Below, piece after piece: positions 50,997 to 60,600 of a DNA stretch of 64,000 nt; the stretch's first letter is position 1; every line of letters starts with the position of its first letter. Both the position numbers and the translations under genes were made by a program. The notes beneath the pieces were generated by a model, which was given only the letters and a program-made list of their open reading frames with translations, was not told the origin of the DNA and ran no database searches. Location: the NCBI GenBank assembly GCA_019456255.1, contig VRUG01000013.1:1-64000 (forward strand). Reading direction: 5' to 3'. The stretch comes from Planctomycetota bacterium. Lineage in GTDB: Bacteria; Planctomycetota; Phycisphaerae; Sedimentisphaerales; Anaerobacaceae.

Positions 50997-51195
50997 TCAC
51001 ACGTCTCCAAAAGGACTTTGGTTTTGTCATAAGTCCCGTATTTCAAGGGACATAGCAGCTGGAATTACCCCGAGTTAACAGCATCAAACTATTATACCTT
51101 TCTGCTTTTGAATTCATAGGGTACATAAAAACAGCTTCTATGTCAACAAAAAACCTTGGGGGCTGAGGGCATTTAGAGCCTTTGGGCAATTCACA

Positions 51196-52062
51196 TTAGG
51201 CATTTTCAGCCCCTGCTGGGGCATCCTGGCTTACCCGTTGCTGAACATGGTCAGCTAACTGCTCTATTTCTTTGTTAGATTCATCGAGAATCTTTTTCGC
51301 TTCTTGCAGGTCTTCTGCCATTCCGTTAAATGCGTGACAGAGTTTTCCGATTTCGTCATTTGAACTAAATTCAACTCTTGTGTCGAAATTACCCTGTCCT
51401 AATTCTGAAGCAGCTTCATAAAGCGATAGAATCGGTGCATATACTGCGTGCCTAAAGTATATGATGCATCCGGCCATAAATGCGGAATTGAAAAGAATGG
51501 CAAATAAAATCAGTTTGTTGAGCGCGGTTCTAACAACTAAGAGTCTTTTCTTATATGTATCGATTTCAAATATTACCGCCTGGTGCAATTTTTCCGCTTT
51601 TGCAATGGCCCTTTCCCCAATTTTATCCATTTGTTCCATTAGCCGGCCTGCCTGTTCACTGTTTTTGGCATCCGGGATGGCAAATATCTTATGCGAAAGG
51701 TCCTTGATTTTAAAATAGTCCTTTTTTAAGACGGTAGCAAGTTTTTGCTCTTCGGCATAATCATAGTGCTGATTTTCGAGTTTTCCGATGATTCCTTCGG
51801 TATGTTTGGCAAGGACCGCGAAATTTTCAGGTTCCCTACTGTCGCCACCGAGAATAAGAAAGTCATTAGCGGGCATAAGTAAACCTGAGATTGCCATCTG
51901 GAAATTCCTAACCAGATCAAGCTCTTCGATTTCTTCCTGTAGTTCGTGTACGTAGTGTTCATACTCATCGGCAGCATTGAAGAATTTGACTGTAAAGCAG
52001 AACAACTGCAAAAAGAAAATCCCAAAGACGATAGCTATTTTAATGCCAAATTTGAATTGCAT
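51196..52062 (-). CDS. Sensor-like protein with HAMP domain and no output domain
   Basis: 288 residues. One N-terminal membrane helix (about 7-27), a periplasmic helical sensor region, a second helix (about 185-207), then a HAMP domain ('PILSLYEAASELGQGNFDTR') with 'NDEIGKLCHAFNGMAEDL', and a short coiled coil ending 'QRVSQDAPAGAENA'. There is no kinase, MCP or cyclase domain. It could be a truncated histidine kinase or a signalling adaptor. It stands alone on its strand; TGAGGA is its SD. Confidence 0.75.
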   Translation of the reverse strand: MQFKFGIKIAIVFGIFFLQLFCFTVKFFNAADEYEHYVHELQEEIEELDLVRNFQMAISGLLMPANDFLILGGDSREPENFAVLAKHTEGIIGKLENQHYDYAEEQKLATVLKKDYFKIKDLSHKIFAIPDAKNSEQAGRLMEQMDKIGERAIAKAEKLHQAVIFEIDTYKKRLLVVRTALNKLILFAILFNSAFMAGCIIYFRHAVYAPILSLYEAASELGQGNFDTRVEFSSNDEIGKLCHAFNGMAEDLQEAKKILDESNKEIEQLADHVQQRVSQDAPAGAENA

Positions 52063-52235
52063 AACTTATCCTCAACATATGATAAATAAAGAAGTTCCAT
52101 ACTTCTACCATTACTAAACTAATCGAACAGAAAAGGTGATGACTTTTCTTAAAAATCGCATGTTTAAGCAGATTTTCAGGAAAGGGAGACCTACAATTCA
52201 AATGGGGTGATTATAGGACGATGGTGCGGATTAGC

Positions 52236-53483
52236 TTATATTACAGGACGTTTTTTAATGTGAGTTTGACCGGGTTTTTTTTGTTTTTTTAGTCGTGTTT
52301 TCACCCAATTTTTCGCATTGGTTTTTGTAGTAATTATTTCTTCCAGCTGAGCGATATACATTTGTTTTGCTAGCTTTCCAAGGGCTGGCCCTGACAAAGC
52401 GCCTAAGTTCATTAGTTCATGGCCGTCAAGAAGGGGTTTTGGTTTTAGCTCGATATCGCCCAAGGCGTTTATTCTTTTTCTCAAAGCTGTCAAAGGTGCG
52501 ATGGTTTTGCGGGCGGCCTTTTGAATTGCTTTTTGAAGCTGGTAAAGGTCCTCGAAATAGACCGAAGCGAGGGTTAGTTTCAGCTTGGCCAAGCTCATAT
52601 CCTTATCAAGTAGCTTGCCTCTGCCGACCAGGAGGAATTTAATATGTTTGGTCTGGTTCGTACTGAGTTTTAGTTTTTTGCAATTTTGAATCGCAAAGTC
52701 CGTATCGCAGGCGGCGAAAAAAGCTGACAGTGCGAGAGGGAAATTGATCTTGTCCGGTAAGTCGGCAAGGACATTGACGGCGAATCTGGTATGTTTATCT
52801 TCGATGCCTGGGAAGATGATTTGTGTTAATTTCGCTTTGATGAGCAATTTTGCCCCTGTAGGACGATTTGGGCCAATAAGTGTACCTTCGAGTTCGGAAG
52901 CGATTCGTTCTGCGCTTATTTTAGTTATCTTTTTTGCGTTTTTGCAGACGGCATTTAAGGTTTCCGGTTCGATTTTAAAATTAAGCTGAGTAGAGAATCT
53001 TATAGCTCGCAGCATTCGCAGGTAATCTTCTGAGAATCTCTCGTTTGGTTTTCCGATGGTTCTGATGAGTCGTTTTTTGAGATCCGCCTGCCCCTTAACG
53101 TAGTCGATGACTTTTTTCTGTATCGGGTCGTAGAACATGCCGTTTATTGTGAAGTCCCTGCGGGAGGCGTCTTCTTTCGGGTTTGAGAATTTCACGGATG
53201 TTGGATGGCGGCCATCGACGTAGCCGGTTTCTGTTCTAAATGTCGCGACTTCTACCTGCTGTTTTTGAATAAGGACTATTATGACGCCAAATTTGGCACC
53301 GACTTTTATTGTTCGGCGGAAAAGTTTAATTACCTGTTTGGGCGCAGCGTCTGTTGCGATGTCGTAATCTTTTGCCGGTCTTTTGAGCAGTTTGTCACGT
53401 ACGCAGCCGCCAGCAAGTAAGGCCTGGAAGCCGCTGCGGTGAAGAGTTTTTATGATCTCTATGGCAGCTAATCTATTTGTCAT
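52236..53483 (-). CDS. CCA-adding / poly(A) polymerase family nucleotidyltransferase
   Basis: 415 residues. Class II nucleotidyltransferase motifs: 'LLAGGCVRDKLL', the DxD site in 'DYDIATDA', 'SRRDFTINGM', 'SEDYLRMLRAIRF' and 'ISAERIASELEGTL'. It adds or repairs the CCA end of tRNA, or polyadenylates RNA; the two cannot be separated by sequence alone. The Lys-rich C-terminus ('LKKQKKPGQTHIKKRP') may bind RNA. It overlaps rsmD by 11 nt. Confidence 0.87.
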   Translation of the reverse strand: MTNRLAAIEIIKTLHRSGFQALLAGGCVRDKLLKRPAKDYDIATDAAPKQVIKLFRRTIKVGAKFGVIIVLIQKQQVEVATFRTETGYVDGRHPTSVKFSNPKEDASRRDFTINGMFYDPIQKKVIDYVKGQADLKKRLIRTIGKPNERFSEDYLRMLRAIRFSTQLNFKIEPETLNAVCKNAKKITKISAERIASELEGTLIGPNRPTGAKLLIKAKLTQIIFPGIEDKHTRFAVNVLADLPDKINFPLALSAFFAACDTDFAIQNCKKLKLSTNQTKHIKFLLVGRGKLLDKDMSLAKLKLTLASVYFEDLYQLQKAIQKAARKTIAPLTALRKRINALGDIELKPKPLLDGHELMNLGALSGPALGKLAKQMYIAQLEEIITTKTNAKNWVKTRLKKQKKPGQTHIKKRPVI

Positions 53484-54057
53484 TTGCTTTTTGTCCTAAT
53501 ATAGTTATCGCCATATTGCCCCAGACTCTGCGTTCTATTATCTGTAATTTGCCATAAGAGTCCAGCAGTTCTACAGCTTTGTGGGTTCTGACGACAACAA
53601 TAGCACCGGGAGCTATCTGGTCCGGTAATAAATTCAGTAACTCCGCTAATAGCGAGTCTTCTCCAACATCCCTTGTTGTGGGATACGGCGGATCGATGAA
53701 GACGAGGTCATATTTCGGCTGGTCGAAGTCGGGCGGAGCGGCAACTTTGAATGCGTTTGCGCGGATGACTTTTGATTTTTCGGCGAAGTCAGCTTTGCTG
53801 ATATTTTTTTTGAGTATGTCGATGGTTTTGGGGTCCTTATCGACGAAGGTGACAAAGTTTGCCCCCCTGCTAAGTGCTTCGAGCCCCAGAGAGCCGACAC
53901 CTGAGAAAACGTCGGCGACGGTTTTTCCTTCGGGCAGGTCGTATTTGTATAGTACGGAAAAAAGCGATTCCTTTATGCGGTCGAGGATTGGGCGTGAGTC
54001 CTGAGTTTTTGGACTTAACAGTTTCATGCCTCTTTTTGAGCCTGTGATTATCCTCAT
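53473..54057 (-). CDS. rsmD: 16S rRNA (guanine966-N2)-methyltransferase
   Basis: 194 residues from ATG 54057 ('MRIITGSKRGMKL', the usual RsmD start); the frame also opens at GTG 54066. It has AdoMet-binding 'VADVFSGVGSLGLEALSRGA' and catalytic 'LVFIDPPYPT'. It methylates G966 of 16S rRNA. Its 3' end overlaps the nucleotidyltransferase gene, so both RNA-processing genes are translated from one message. Confidence 0.92.
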   Translation of the reverse strand: MRIITGSKRGMKLLSPKTQDSRPILDRIKESLFSVLYKYDLPEGKTVADVFSGVGSLGLEALSRGANFVTFVDKDPKTIDILKKNISKADFAEKSKVIRANAFKVAAPPDFDQPKYDLVFIDPPYPTTRDVGEDSLLAELLNLLPDQIAPGAIVVVRTHKAVELLDSYGKLQIIERRVWGNMAITILGQKANDK

Positions 54058-54140
54058 ATCCGACACTATACAAAAGAAGTCCGATTTTAGCTACTTCGTT
54101 TTGTGTAAAGATGGCCTGCGTATGATATTGAAGGTCAGGG

Positions 54141-56003
54141 TTACTTTTGAGCGTCTTTTATTTTTTTGTAGAATTTTTGCATGATGTAGAAGGCCTTTTT
54201 CTTTTTTCCATCCGGTGAGATGAGGCCCTTACGATTCCAGTAGTCCTGTACCTCGGGAAGCATTCTCTTTGGCGAGCGAAAATCCATTAGTATCCATGGC
54301 GAGACACCTGCAAGAATATCAATATTTTCGAGCATCTTCACCTGCTCAATATAGAGGTATTCCTGAAGTTCCTCTGACCACATAGTATATTTGTCAGCAT
54401 GAAAACCGGCCTTTGCTCCCGCTCCAAATTCGCTGATTATCAAAGGCTTATCGTAGATGGATTTCCAGTTGTACTTCACACAATCCTCAATCTTCTTGTA
54501 ATACCATCCTATATATTCGTTGCAGCCTAAAACATCGACGTGCTGGCCAAACGGGTCATTTAGAACTGGTGTAAATTCGGCTTCGTGATAGGTCTTTTCC
54601 ATGGCAGCTGTTATCAGGCGGGTGTCATCGAGCTGGCGGGCACGGTCATGAAGGGCAAGGAGGAATTTGTTTCTGGCATCAGACGGCGGGGTCTCATTTG
54701 CCATTGACCAGAGAATTACCGAAGCGCGATTTTTGTCACGGGTAATCATTTCGGTCAGCTGATTGAGAGCGTTGTTTAATGTGTCTTTGTTTTGCCATGT
54801 GATCGTCCAGTAGACAGGAATTTCGGACCAGACGAGCAGTCCCATTTTGTCGGCAGCCCTTACCATATGCTCATTGTGGGGATAATGGGCAAGGCGAACA
54901 AAATTGCAGTTCATCTCTTTTGCCCATCCTAAAAGAGTCTCAGCATCTTCAGGTCCATACGCTCTGCCCGGTGCATTTGGCTTTTGCTCGTGAATACATA
55001 TTCCTCGCAGAAAAACCGGCTTGCCATTTAATAAGATTTTTGAACTTTTTGTTTCAATGGTCCTAAAGCCTATAGTGTCTTTGAGTGTATCGGTCTCAGA
55101 TTTTATTACTACGTCATAAAGTTTTGGGTTTTCCGGCGACCAGAGGTCAAGTTCAGCATCGAATTGGAATTTTGCGAGGCCATTATCATCGGTCCGCACG
55201 GTATTGACAATTTTAGCTTCCGGAATTTCGATGGTAATTGATTGTTGTTTTTTGCTGCCGTCGAGTTGTACCCATCCAGCGATGGTATTTAGTGAGCCTT
55301 TTTTTAGCTGAATAAAATAATCTCGTATGAAAGTATCAGAAACTTCGACAAGCAGAACCTCCCTTGTAATCCCGCCATAATTCCACCAGTCGGTATTAAC
55401 CGTTGGGACAGCCTCTCTTTTGCGTTTATTGTCAACCTTTAAAACAAGGTAGTTGTCCTTTTCTTTTATTAGGTCGGTGATCTCGAAATTGAAAGGTGTA
55501 AAACCACCCTCGTGAATGCCAAGTTTTTTGCCGTTGAGATAAACTATCGTTTGATAATTAGCTGCTCCGATATACACGAAAATTCTTTTGTTTTCCTTCT
55601 TCTTGTAATCAAAGCTTTTTTTGTACCAGACTGTCCCCTCGTAAAAGAAAAGCCTTTCGTACTGTGAATTCCAGTCTCCGGGCACATTCAATTTTTGTGA
55701 TGTATCAAAATCATATTCAACACGCTCACTTTTATTTTTTGGCTTATAGTTGTCAAAAAAGCCCCACTTGTTCTCCTGGTAACGATAATCATAAAAACCG
55801 GTCTCAAAGAGGTCCACTATTGCCGGCCACTTGCCGTTAAGAGAAGTGGTCGTGCGGTTATCAACGTTGATGATAAGGTTTATGGCAGCAACATCATTTA
55901 GTACTGGATGATTATTTTCAGTTTTCAAGTTTTTTTGGTCGAGGCAGCCGGAATTCATAAAAATCACCAATGTTAAGATAGCAGTTAATTTGAGTGTTTT
56001 CAT
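54141..56003 (-). CDS. Glycoside hydrolase family 2 lipoprotein (beta-glucuronidase/galactosidase type)
   Basis: 620 residues from ATG 56003. The signal peptide has a lipobox ending in Cys ('ILTLVIFMNSGC'). A jelly-roll sugar-binding domain ('GSFTPF'-like 'HEGGFTPFNFEITDLI'), an Ig-like domain and a TIM barrel follow. The barrel has 'FVRLAHYPHNEHMVRAADKM', acid/base Glu in 'ILWSMANETP' and nucleophile Glu in 'PLIISEFGAGA'. It would cleave beta-glycosides at the cell surface or in the periplasm. The exact sugar is unknown; this lifestyle fits polysaccharide-degrading planctomycetes. Confidence 0.9.
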   Translation of the reverse strand: MKTLKLTAILTLVIFMNSGCLDQKNLKTENNHPVLNDVAAINLIINVDNRTTTSLNGKWPAIVDLFETGFYDYRYQENKWGFFDNYKPKNKSERVEYDFDTSQKLNVPGDWNSQYERLFFYEGTVWYKKSFDYKKKENKRIFVYIGAANYQTIVYLNGKKLGIHEGGFTPFNFEITDLIKEKDNYLVLKVDNKRKREAVPTVNTDWWNYGGITREVLLVEVSDTFIRDYFIQLKKGSLNTIAGWVQLDGSKKQQSITIEIPEAKIVNTVRTDDNGLAKFQFDAELDLWSPENPKLYDVVIKSETDTLKDTIGFRTIETKSSKILLNGKPVFLRGICIHEQKPNAPGRAYGPEDAETLLGWAKEMNCNFVRLAHYPHNEHMVRAADKMGLLVWSEIPVYWTITWQNKDTLNNALNQLTEMITRDKNRASVILWSMANETPPSDARNKFLLALHDRARQLDDTRLITAAMEKTYHEAEFTPVLNDPFGQHVDVLGCNEYIGWYYKKIEDCVKYNWKSIYDKPLIISEFGAGAKAGFHADKYTMWSEELQEYLYIEQVKMLENIDILAGVSPWILMDFRSPKRMLPEVQDYWNRKGLISPDGKKKKAFYIMQKFYKKIKDAQK

Positions 56004-56062
56004 TTTATGGTCAATCTCCAAAAGGTTCAATTGATTTCGTGGTTTGGTTTATAGAATAGATA

Positions 56063-56575
56063 TTAAAAAAGATTCTGCATTTGTACAGCGTTGTTTCTGA
56101 ATTTTTCGGCGGGTATTGTGACGGTTTTCCATTTTGGGCTTCTTTGTTTGATGTGTTTTATGTAGTGGTCGAGTTTGACGCAGAAGAATACGTACTTTCT
56201 GCCTTTATATTCGTATATTTCCCTGCCATCGGGGTCGAAATCCGGTTTTACGATGTGGTAGGCGAAGATGAATGTTGCCTGATGCGTCGGGCCAAAAATT
56301 TCCTGCCATTTCGAGAGGCCCTCGATATCGTCTGTTGAGACCCAGCATTCCAGGCCTGTAAGTTTTTCGAGTGAGGTGCCCTTGAATTTTCTGCCCTTAA
56401 CTTCTGCGACGATGATAGAGTCGCCCGGCGGGTAGAGCAGGTAATCGAAGCTTTTGATGTTCGAGCGGCCAAGAGCTGCGCGTTTTTGTTCGTCGACGGC
56501 AATGTACTGCACCTTGTTATCTATCAACCAGTTGCCGAACGCACGTTCGTAATGGTTCAAATGAAAGTTCTTCAT
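56063..56575 (-). CDS. HYExAFE-family protein, PD-(D/E)XK-like
   Basis: 170 residues. It begins 'NHYERAFGNWLIDNKVQYIA', the HYExAF motif, then 'SFDYLLYP' and 'SIIVAEVKGRKFKG', which give a D...E-x-K arrangement as in PD-(D/E)XK nucleases. The C-terminus has 'VFFCVKLDHYIKHIKQRSPK'. Nuclease activity is inferred only. It lies 9 nt after hisS. Confidence 0.72.
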   Translation of the reverse strand: MKNFHLNHYERAFGNWLIDNKVQYIAVDEQKRAALGRSNIKSFDYLLYPPGDSIIVAEVKGRKFKGTSLEKLTGLECWVSTDDIEGLSKWQEIFGPTHQATFIFAYHIVKPDFDPDGREIYEYKGRKYVFFCVKLDHYIKHIKQRSPKWKTVTIPAEKFRNNAVQMQNLF

Positions 56576-56584
56576 ACCCCTGTT

Positions 56585-57868
56585 TTATAGCTGAGAGAAA
56601 AATTTATCTATATCGACCAAAGTCTGGTCGCCGGATTCAAGGTCCTTTACAGCTAACTGATTCTTCTCAAATTCTTCACCGATGATGATAGCTTTTTTTG
56701 CGTTTTCCGCTGACGCCTGTTTTAGTTGTTTGCCCAATCCTGTCGCTTTATAGCTAAAAGAAGCTGAAAAACCCGCACGTCTGATCTTTGTTGTTATTTC
56801 GAGAGCATTTTTCGCAAATTGTTTATCGGCGCAGGCTACGAAGTAGTCAATCTGACGATTATTTTCTTTGCCGTCGAGCAGGCCTTTTTCTTCGAGTAGG
56901 ATGCCAAGGACACAATCTCCGATACCAAAGCCTGTAGCGGAAACTTGCGGGCCACCGAATTGTTTTAGGAGATTATCATATCTTCCTCCGCCGCCGATAG
57001 CTCGGAGTTGGGATTGTTTGTCGTAGATTTCAAATACGATGCCGGTATAGTACGCCAGGCCTCTAACGATGGTGATGTCGAATTTGCAAAAGTCGGTTAC
57101 GCCCATTGTCTCGAGAAGTTGGAAGAGTTTTTTCAGTTCGTCCACTGATTCATTGGCTTTATCCGAGAGCGAGACGATGTCACTTAGAGAGTCGATTGAT
57201 TCAGCAGCCATCAGCTGAGTGACTTTTTGTCTGATGTCGGCATCGGAGATTTTTTCGGCAAGCATCTCTTCAAAGGCATCGTCAGGGACCTTTGCTCGTT
57301 TGTCGAGAATTGTGTAGATGGATTCGAGGTCTTTTTCTTTTATGCCTATCTCTTTTAAGATTGCGGCAAGCATTTTCCTGCTCGAGATTTTTACGACGAT
57401 GTCATCGGCGGTAAGGCCCGTAGCCTGTAGGTAGTTTATTGCGGTGAAGATAACTTCCGCATCGGCGAGGACGTCATCTATTCCGATGATGTCGATGTTC
57501 CACTGGAAGAATTCGCGAAGTCTGCCTTTTTGCGGTCGTTCTGCACGGCAGAGCCTGGGCACCGAGAACCATTTAATTGGTCTTGGCAGCGAATTTATCT
57601 GCTGATTGACCATGCGAGCGAGTGTCGGGGTAATTTCCGGTCTTATTGCAAGTTTGCGGTCGCCCCGGTCGGTGAAGTTAAAAAGCTGCTCGACGATTTC
57701 GTCGCCGCTTTTAATCTGGTACATTTTGAGGTATTCGAATATCGGTCCGTCATATTCTTCGAAGCCATTGCGCAGAGAGGCAGCTTTCCAACCATCGACG
57801 ATGTAGTTTCTAATCGCCATTTGTGGTGGGTAGAAGTCACGAGTACCTTTTACCGGTGGAACTTTCAT
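56585..57868 (-). CDS. hisS: Histidine-tRNA ligase
   Basis: 427 residues. Class II core: 'PPVKGTRDFYPPQMAIRNYI', 'KLAIRPEITPTLARMV', 'LREFFQWNIDIIG', and the His-specific 'GLAYYTGIVFEIYD' and 'RYDNLLKQFGG'. The C-terminal anticodon domain ends about residue 425. Its ATG overlaps the stop of the upstream gene by 4 nt. The motif set matches HisS and not HisZ. Confidence 0.95.
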   Translation of the reverse strand: MKVPPVKGTRDFYPPQMAIRNYIVDGWKAASLRNGFEEYDGPIFEYLKMYQIKSGDEIVEQLFNFTDRGDRKLAIRPEITPTLARMVNQQINSLPRPIKWFSVPRLCRAERPQKGRLREFFQWNIDIIGIDDVLADAEVIFTAINYLQATGLTADDIVVKISSRKMLAAILKEIGIKEKDLESIYTILDKRAKVPDDAFEEMLAEKISDADIRQKVTQLMAAESIDSLSDIVSLSDKANESVDELKKLFQLLETMGVTDFCKFDITIVRGLAYYTGIVFEIYDKQSQLRAIGGGGRYDNLLKQFGGPQVSATGFGIGDCVLGILLEEKGLLDGKENNRQIDYFVACADKQFAKNALEITTKIRRAGFSASFSYKATGLGKQLKQASAENAKKAIIIGEEFEKNQLAVKDLESGDQTLVDIDKFFSQL

Positions 57869-58296
57869 TTCTTTTTCTTCTTTTTACCTTTTTTGGTTTT
57901 CTTGCCTTTTTTGGTTTTTTTATTTTTCTGCATTTCGGTTTTATTGTTGCCGAATTTAATTTTAATATATTCTTCCATTTGCTTATCGTTCACAAAATGG
58001 AGCTCATAGTCGTATTCGCCATCGATGAGGTCGCAATCAGCGGTCTTGTAGCCTCGACAGATTTTTGGGCGAGTATTGTATATTTTGCACCTGTAGGTTT
58101 TATCCTCGAGGTGTTTGCATTTGTTCTTTACATTGAGGTACCAGTCGTCATCCTCGACAAAGACTGTAACGTCCTTGTGGCATAGATACCATCTTATATC
58201 ATCATAATCTTCCTTATCTTCTGGTGTTTCGATGGGGAACGCGAAGTATCTACAGCACAGGCCGGTACACTTGTTGCAATCAATCTTCTTTGCCAT
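57865..58296 (-). CDS. YkgJ-family cysteine-cluster protein with poly-Lys tail
   Basis: 143 residues. A YkgJ-type Cys cluster is visible: 'CNKCTGLCCRYF', 'KCKHLEDKTYRCKIYNTRPK', 'ICRGY', and one more Cys in 'KTADCDLI', likely an Fe-S or Zn site. The last 25 residues are almost only Lys with Thr/Gly ('KKTKKGKKTKKGKKKKKK'), encoded by a slippage-prone A/G-rich stretch. I chose ATG 58296, which has GGAG 8 nt upstream, over the frame opening at 58314. It is coupled to hisS (ATGA). Function unknown. Confidence 0.8.
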   Translation of the reverse strand: MAKKIDCNKCTGLCCRYFAFPIETPEDKEDYDDIRWYLCHKDVTVFVEDDDWYLNVKNKCKHLEDKTYRCKIYNTRPKICRGYKTADCDLIDGEYDYELHFVNDKQMEEYIKIKFGNNKTEMQKNKKTKKGKKTKKGKKKKKK

Positions 58297-58406
58297 TAAA
58301 AAATCTCCAATCAATAAGTCTATACAGCATTAATTTTGGGTGTATAATACGGTATTGGGTATGCATCGTCAAGAAATGTGAGCAAAGTTTTTGGTGAAGG
58401 TTTGGG

Positions 58407-59210
58407 ATGGCAAAGAAGAAAATAGAGATAATCCATGAAGACGAGAGTCTTTTGGTGGTTAATAAGCCTTCGGGGATTTCTGTGACGAAGGACCGCAGCG
58501 GGGATGCGCAGCTGTTAGATTATTTGTCCGAGCAGATGGAGGCTAAGGCGGTTAGTGAGCTTCGATTGGTACATCGGCTTGATAAAGCGACGAGCGGAGT
58601 GATGATATTGGCTAAGAATGCCAAGACACAGTCGAAATATTCGAGTTATTTTGAGAAAAGGCTTGTTAAGAAGACTTATCTTGCGTTGGTGAGCGGGTAT
58701 GTCGCCAAGGACCGCGGCAGTATAAACGCGAGAATAATCCGAGATTCCAAGCGACCCGGCCAGATGCATTTGACGAGGAAGCGCGGCAAGGGAGCTCAGA
58801 CGCGATGGCGGCTTTTGGCGAATTTTGGTTCGATGAGTTTGCTGGCGGTGCAGCCGGTGACGGGCAGGACGCATCAGATTCGTATACATCTGCCGAGTAT
58901 CGCTTTGCCGTTAGTTATTGACCCATTGTATGGTAATAAGGGCGGGCTTTTACTTTCTGATTTTAAGCGTGGATATAATCTGGGTAAGGGCAGGCAGGAA
59001 AAGCCTTTGATAGAGAGGTTGACTTTGCATGCGTATCAGCTGGAATTCACAGAGAAACAAGAAGGATTGCCTGATTGTTTTATCGCCGGTCTGGATAAGA
59101 GTTTTAAGACGACGATAAAGATGCTTGCTAAGCACAATGCCGAGGGGATGGATGCGTTTTTAAATGAGGAAGATTTCGAAAAAATCGTTAAAAGTCAGAA
59201 ATTAGATTGA
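58407..59210 (+). CDS. RluA-family RNA pseudouridine synthase
   Basis: 267 residues. 'LLVVNKPSGISVTKDRSG', the catalytic-Asp motif 'RLVHRLDKATSGVMILAKN' and 'TGRTHQIRIHL' mark the RluA/RluC/RluD family, which isomerises uridine in rRNA or tRNA. There is no S4 domain at the N-terminus. GAAGG lies 6 nt before ATG 58407. The target site is unknown. Confidence 0.9.
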   Translation: MAKKKIEIIHEDESLLVVNKPSGISVTKDRSGDAQLLDYLSEQMEAKAVSELRLVHRLDKATSGVMILAKNAKTQSKYSSYFEKRLVKKTYLALVSGYVAKDRGSINARIIRDSKRPGQMHLTRKRGKGAQTRWRLLANFGSMSLLAVQPVTGRTHQIRIHLPSIALPLVIDPLYGNKGGLLLSDFKRGYNLGKGRQEKPLIERLTLHAYQLEFTEKQEGLPDCFIAGLDKSFKTTIKMLAKHNAEGMDAFLNEEDFEKIVKSQKLD

Positions 59211-59212
59211 TA

Positions 59213-59239
59213 TTGACTATTTGGCGATGAATTTATAGA
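59213..59239 (+). promoter_or_regulatory. Possible promoter of the hom operon
   Basis: TTGACT (59213-59218), a short 15-nt spacer and TATAGA (59234-59239), about 38 nt before ATG 59278. The spacer is suboptimal. Confidence 0.3.
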
Positions 59240-59277
59240 CTGTTGGCTTATTGAAATTTAGCTTAGAAGGTGTAATT

Positions 59278-60600
59278 ATGGCTGAAAAGGTAGTAAAAGT
59301 TGGATTGGTGGGATTCGGCACGGTCGGTGCCGGAGTTGCGAAGATAATCCTGGAACAAGCTGACGCAATAGCGGCGAAGTCAGGGGTCAGGCTTGAACTT
59401 GGTTGTGTGGTCGATCTGGACACAACTACTGAGCGGCCGGTAAAGCTGCCGGATGGTTTGCTGACTGACGATTTTGATAAGCTATTGAATGATAAGAGTA
59501 TCAGCATTGGGATAGAGCTTGTCGGCGGAACCGGAGTTGCTAAGGATATGCAGTTGAAGATGCTCGAATCCGGCAAGGACGTGGTGACAGCGAACAAGGC
59601 TTTGCTTGCCAAGCATGGTAATGAGTTATATAAGGCTGCGGCGAAGAACGGCAAATGTATAGCGTTCGAGGCGAGTTGTGCCGGCGGGATACCAATAGTG
59701 TCAGCTATCCGGACGGGGCTCGCGGCGAATAATATCGAAGCGATGTTCGGGATAGTTAACGGGACGTGCAATTATATCCTGTCGAATATGACCACCAAGG
59801 GTCAGGAATTTGCAGACGCATTGAAGAAGGCGCAGGAGTTGGGCTTTGCAGAAGCTGACCCGACGCTCGATATAAACGGCGGAGACAGCGCCCATAAGCT
59901 TGCGATATTGGGTTCGATCGCTTTTGGATATGAGATACAGCTGGACGATATTTACGTTGAGGGAATCGAGGGGATATCGAAAGACGATATTCAGTACGGC
60001 GGTGAGATGGGCTATGTGCTGAAACTTCTTGCGATCGGCCAGAGAGAGCCGAGCGGTAAGATATCACTTCGCGTGCATCCGTCATTTATAGCTGACGATA
60101 TATCGCTTGCAAGAGTGAACGGTTCGTTTAACGCGATAAGTATTTTTGGTGACGCGGTCGGTGAGGTTTTGTATTACGGCAGAGGCGCCGGGATGATGCC
60201 GACGGCAAGTGCGGTTGTGGCAGATATTATTGAGGTCGGTTTGGGTAATTCAGCGACAACTTTCAGGAACTTGAAATTAAGGCCGAGAGAAGAGGCGGAA
60301 AAAGTAATTGAGTCCATCGATAATCTTGTGAGCAGGTTTTATATACGTATGATGGCCAAAGATGAGTCGGGCGTGTTTGCTCAGATCAGTAAGGTACTGG
60401 CGGATAATGATATCAGTATATCAGGGATGCTGCAGCATGAAGGCAGCGGGCCGGGTAATACGGTGCCTGTTGTGATAACGACGCATCCGAATAAGGAAAG
60501 TAATGTAAGTGTTGCCGTTGAGAGTTTGAATAAACTTGATACTGTTTGCAGTGAGCCTGTTTGTATTCGGATAGTTGATATACCGGAGGACAAGGATTAG
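59278..60600 (+). CDS. hom: Homoserine dehydrogenase
   Basis: 440 residues. NAD(P)-binding 'VGLVGFGTVGAGVAKIIL', catalytic core 'TANKALLAKHG', 'EASCAGGIPIVSAIRTGL', 'GIVNGTCNYILSNM' and 'ADPTLDINGGDSAHKLAIL', then a C-terminal ACT domain (about residues 365-435) for feedback control. It reduces aspartate semialdehyde to homoserine. AAGGTG precedes ATG 59278; the open frame reaches back to 59251. Its TAG overlaps the GTG of the next gene by one base. Confidence 0.96.
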   Translation: MAEKVVKVGLVGFGTVGAGVAKIILEQADAIAAKSGVRLELGCVVDLDTTTERPVKLPDGLLTDDFDKLLNDKSISIGIELVGGTGVAKDMQLKMLESGKDVVTANKALLAKHGNELYKAAAKNGKCIAFEASCAGGIPIVSAIRTGLAANNIEAMFGIVNGTCNYILSNMTTKGQEFADALKKAQELGFAEADPTLDINGGDSAHKLAILGSIAFGYEIQLDDIYVEGIEGISKDDIQYGGEMGYVLKLLAIGQREPSGKISLRVHPSFIADDISLARVNGSFNAISIFGDAVGEVLYYGRGAGMMPTASAVVADIIEVGLGNSATTFRNLKLRPREEAEKVIESIDNLVSRFYIRMMAKDESGVFAQISKVLADNDISISGMLQHEGSGPGNTVPVVITTHPNKESNVSVAVESLNKLDTVCSEPVCIRIVDIPEDKD

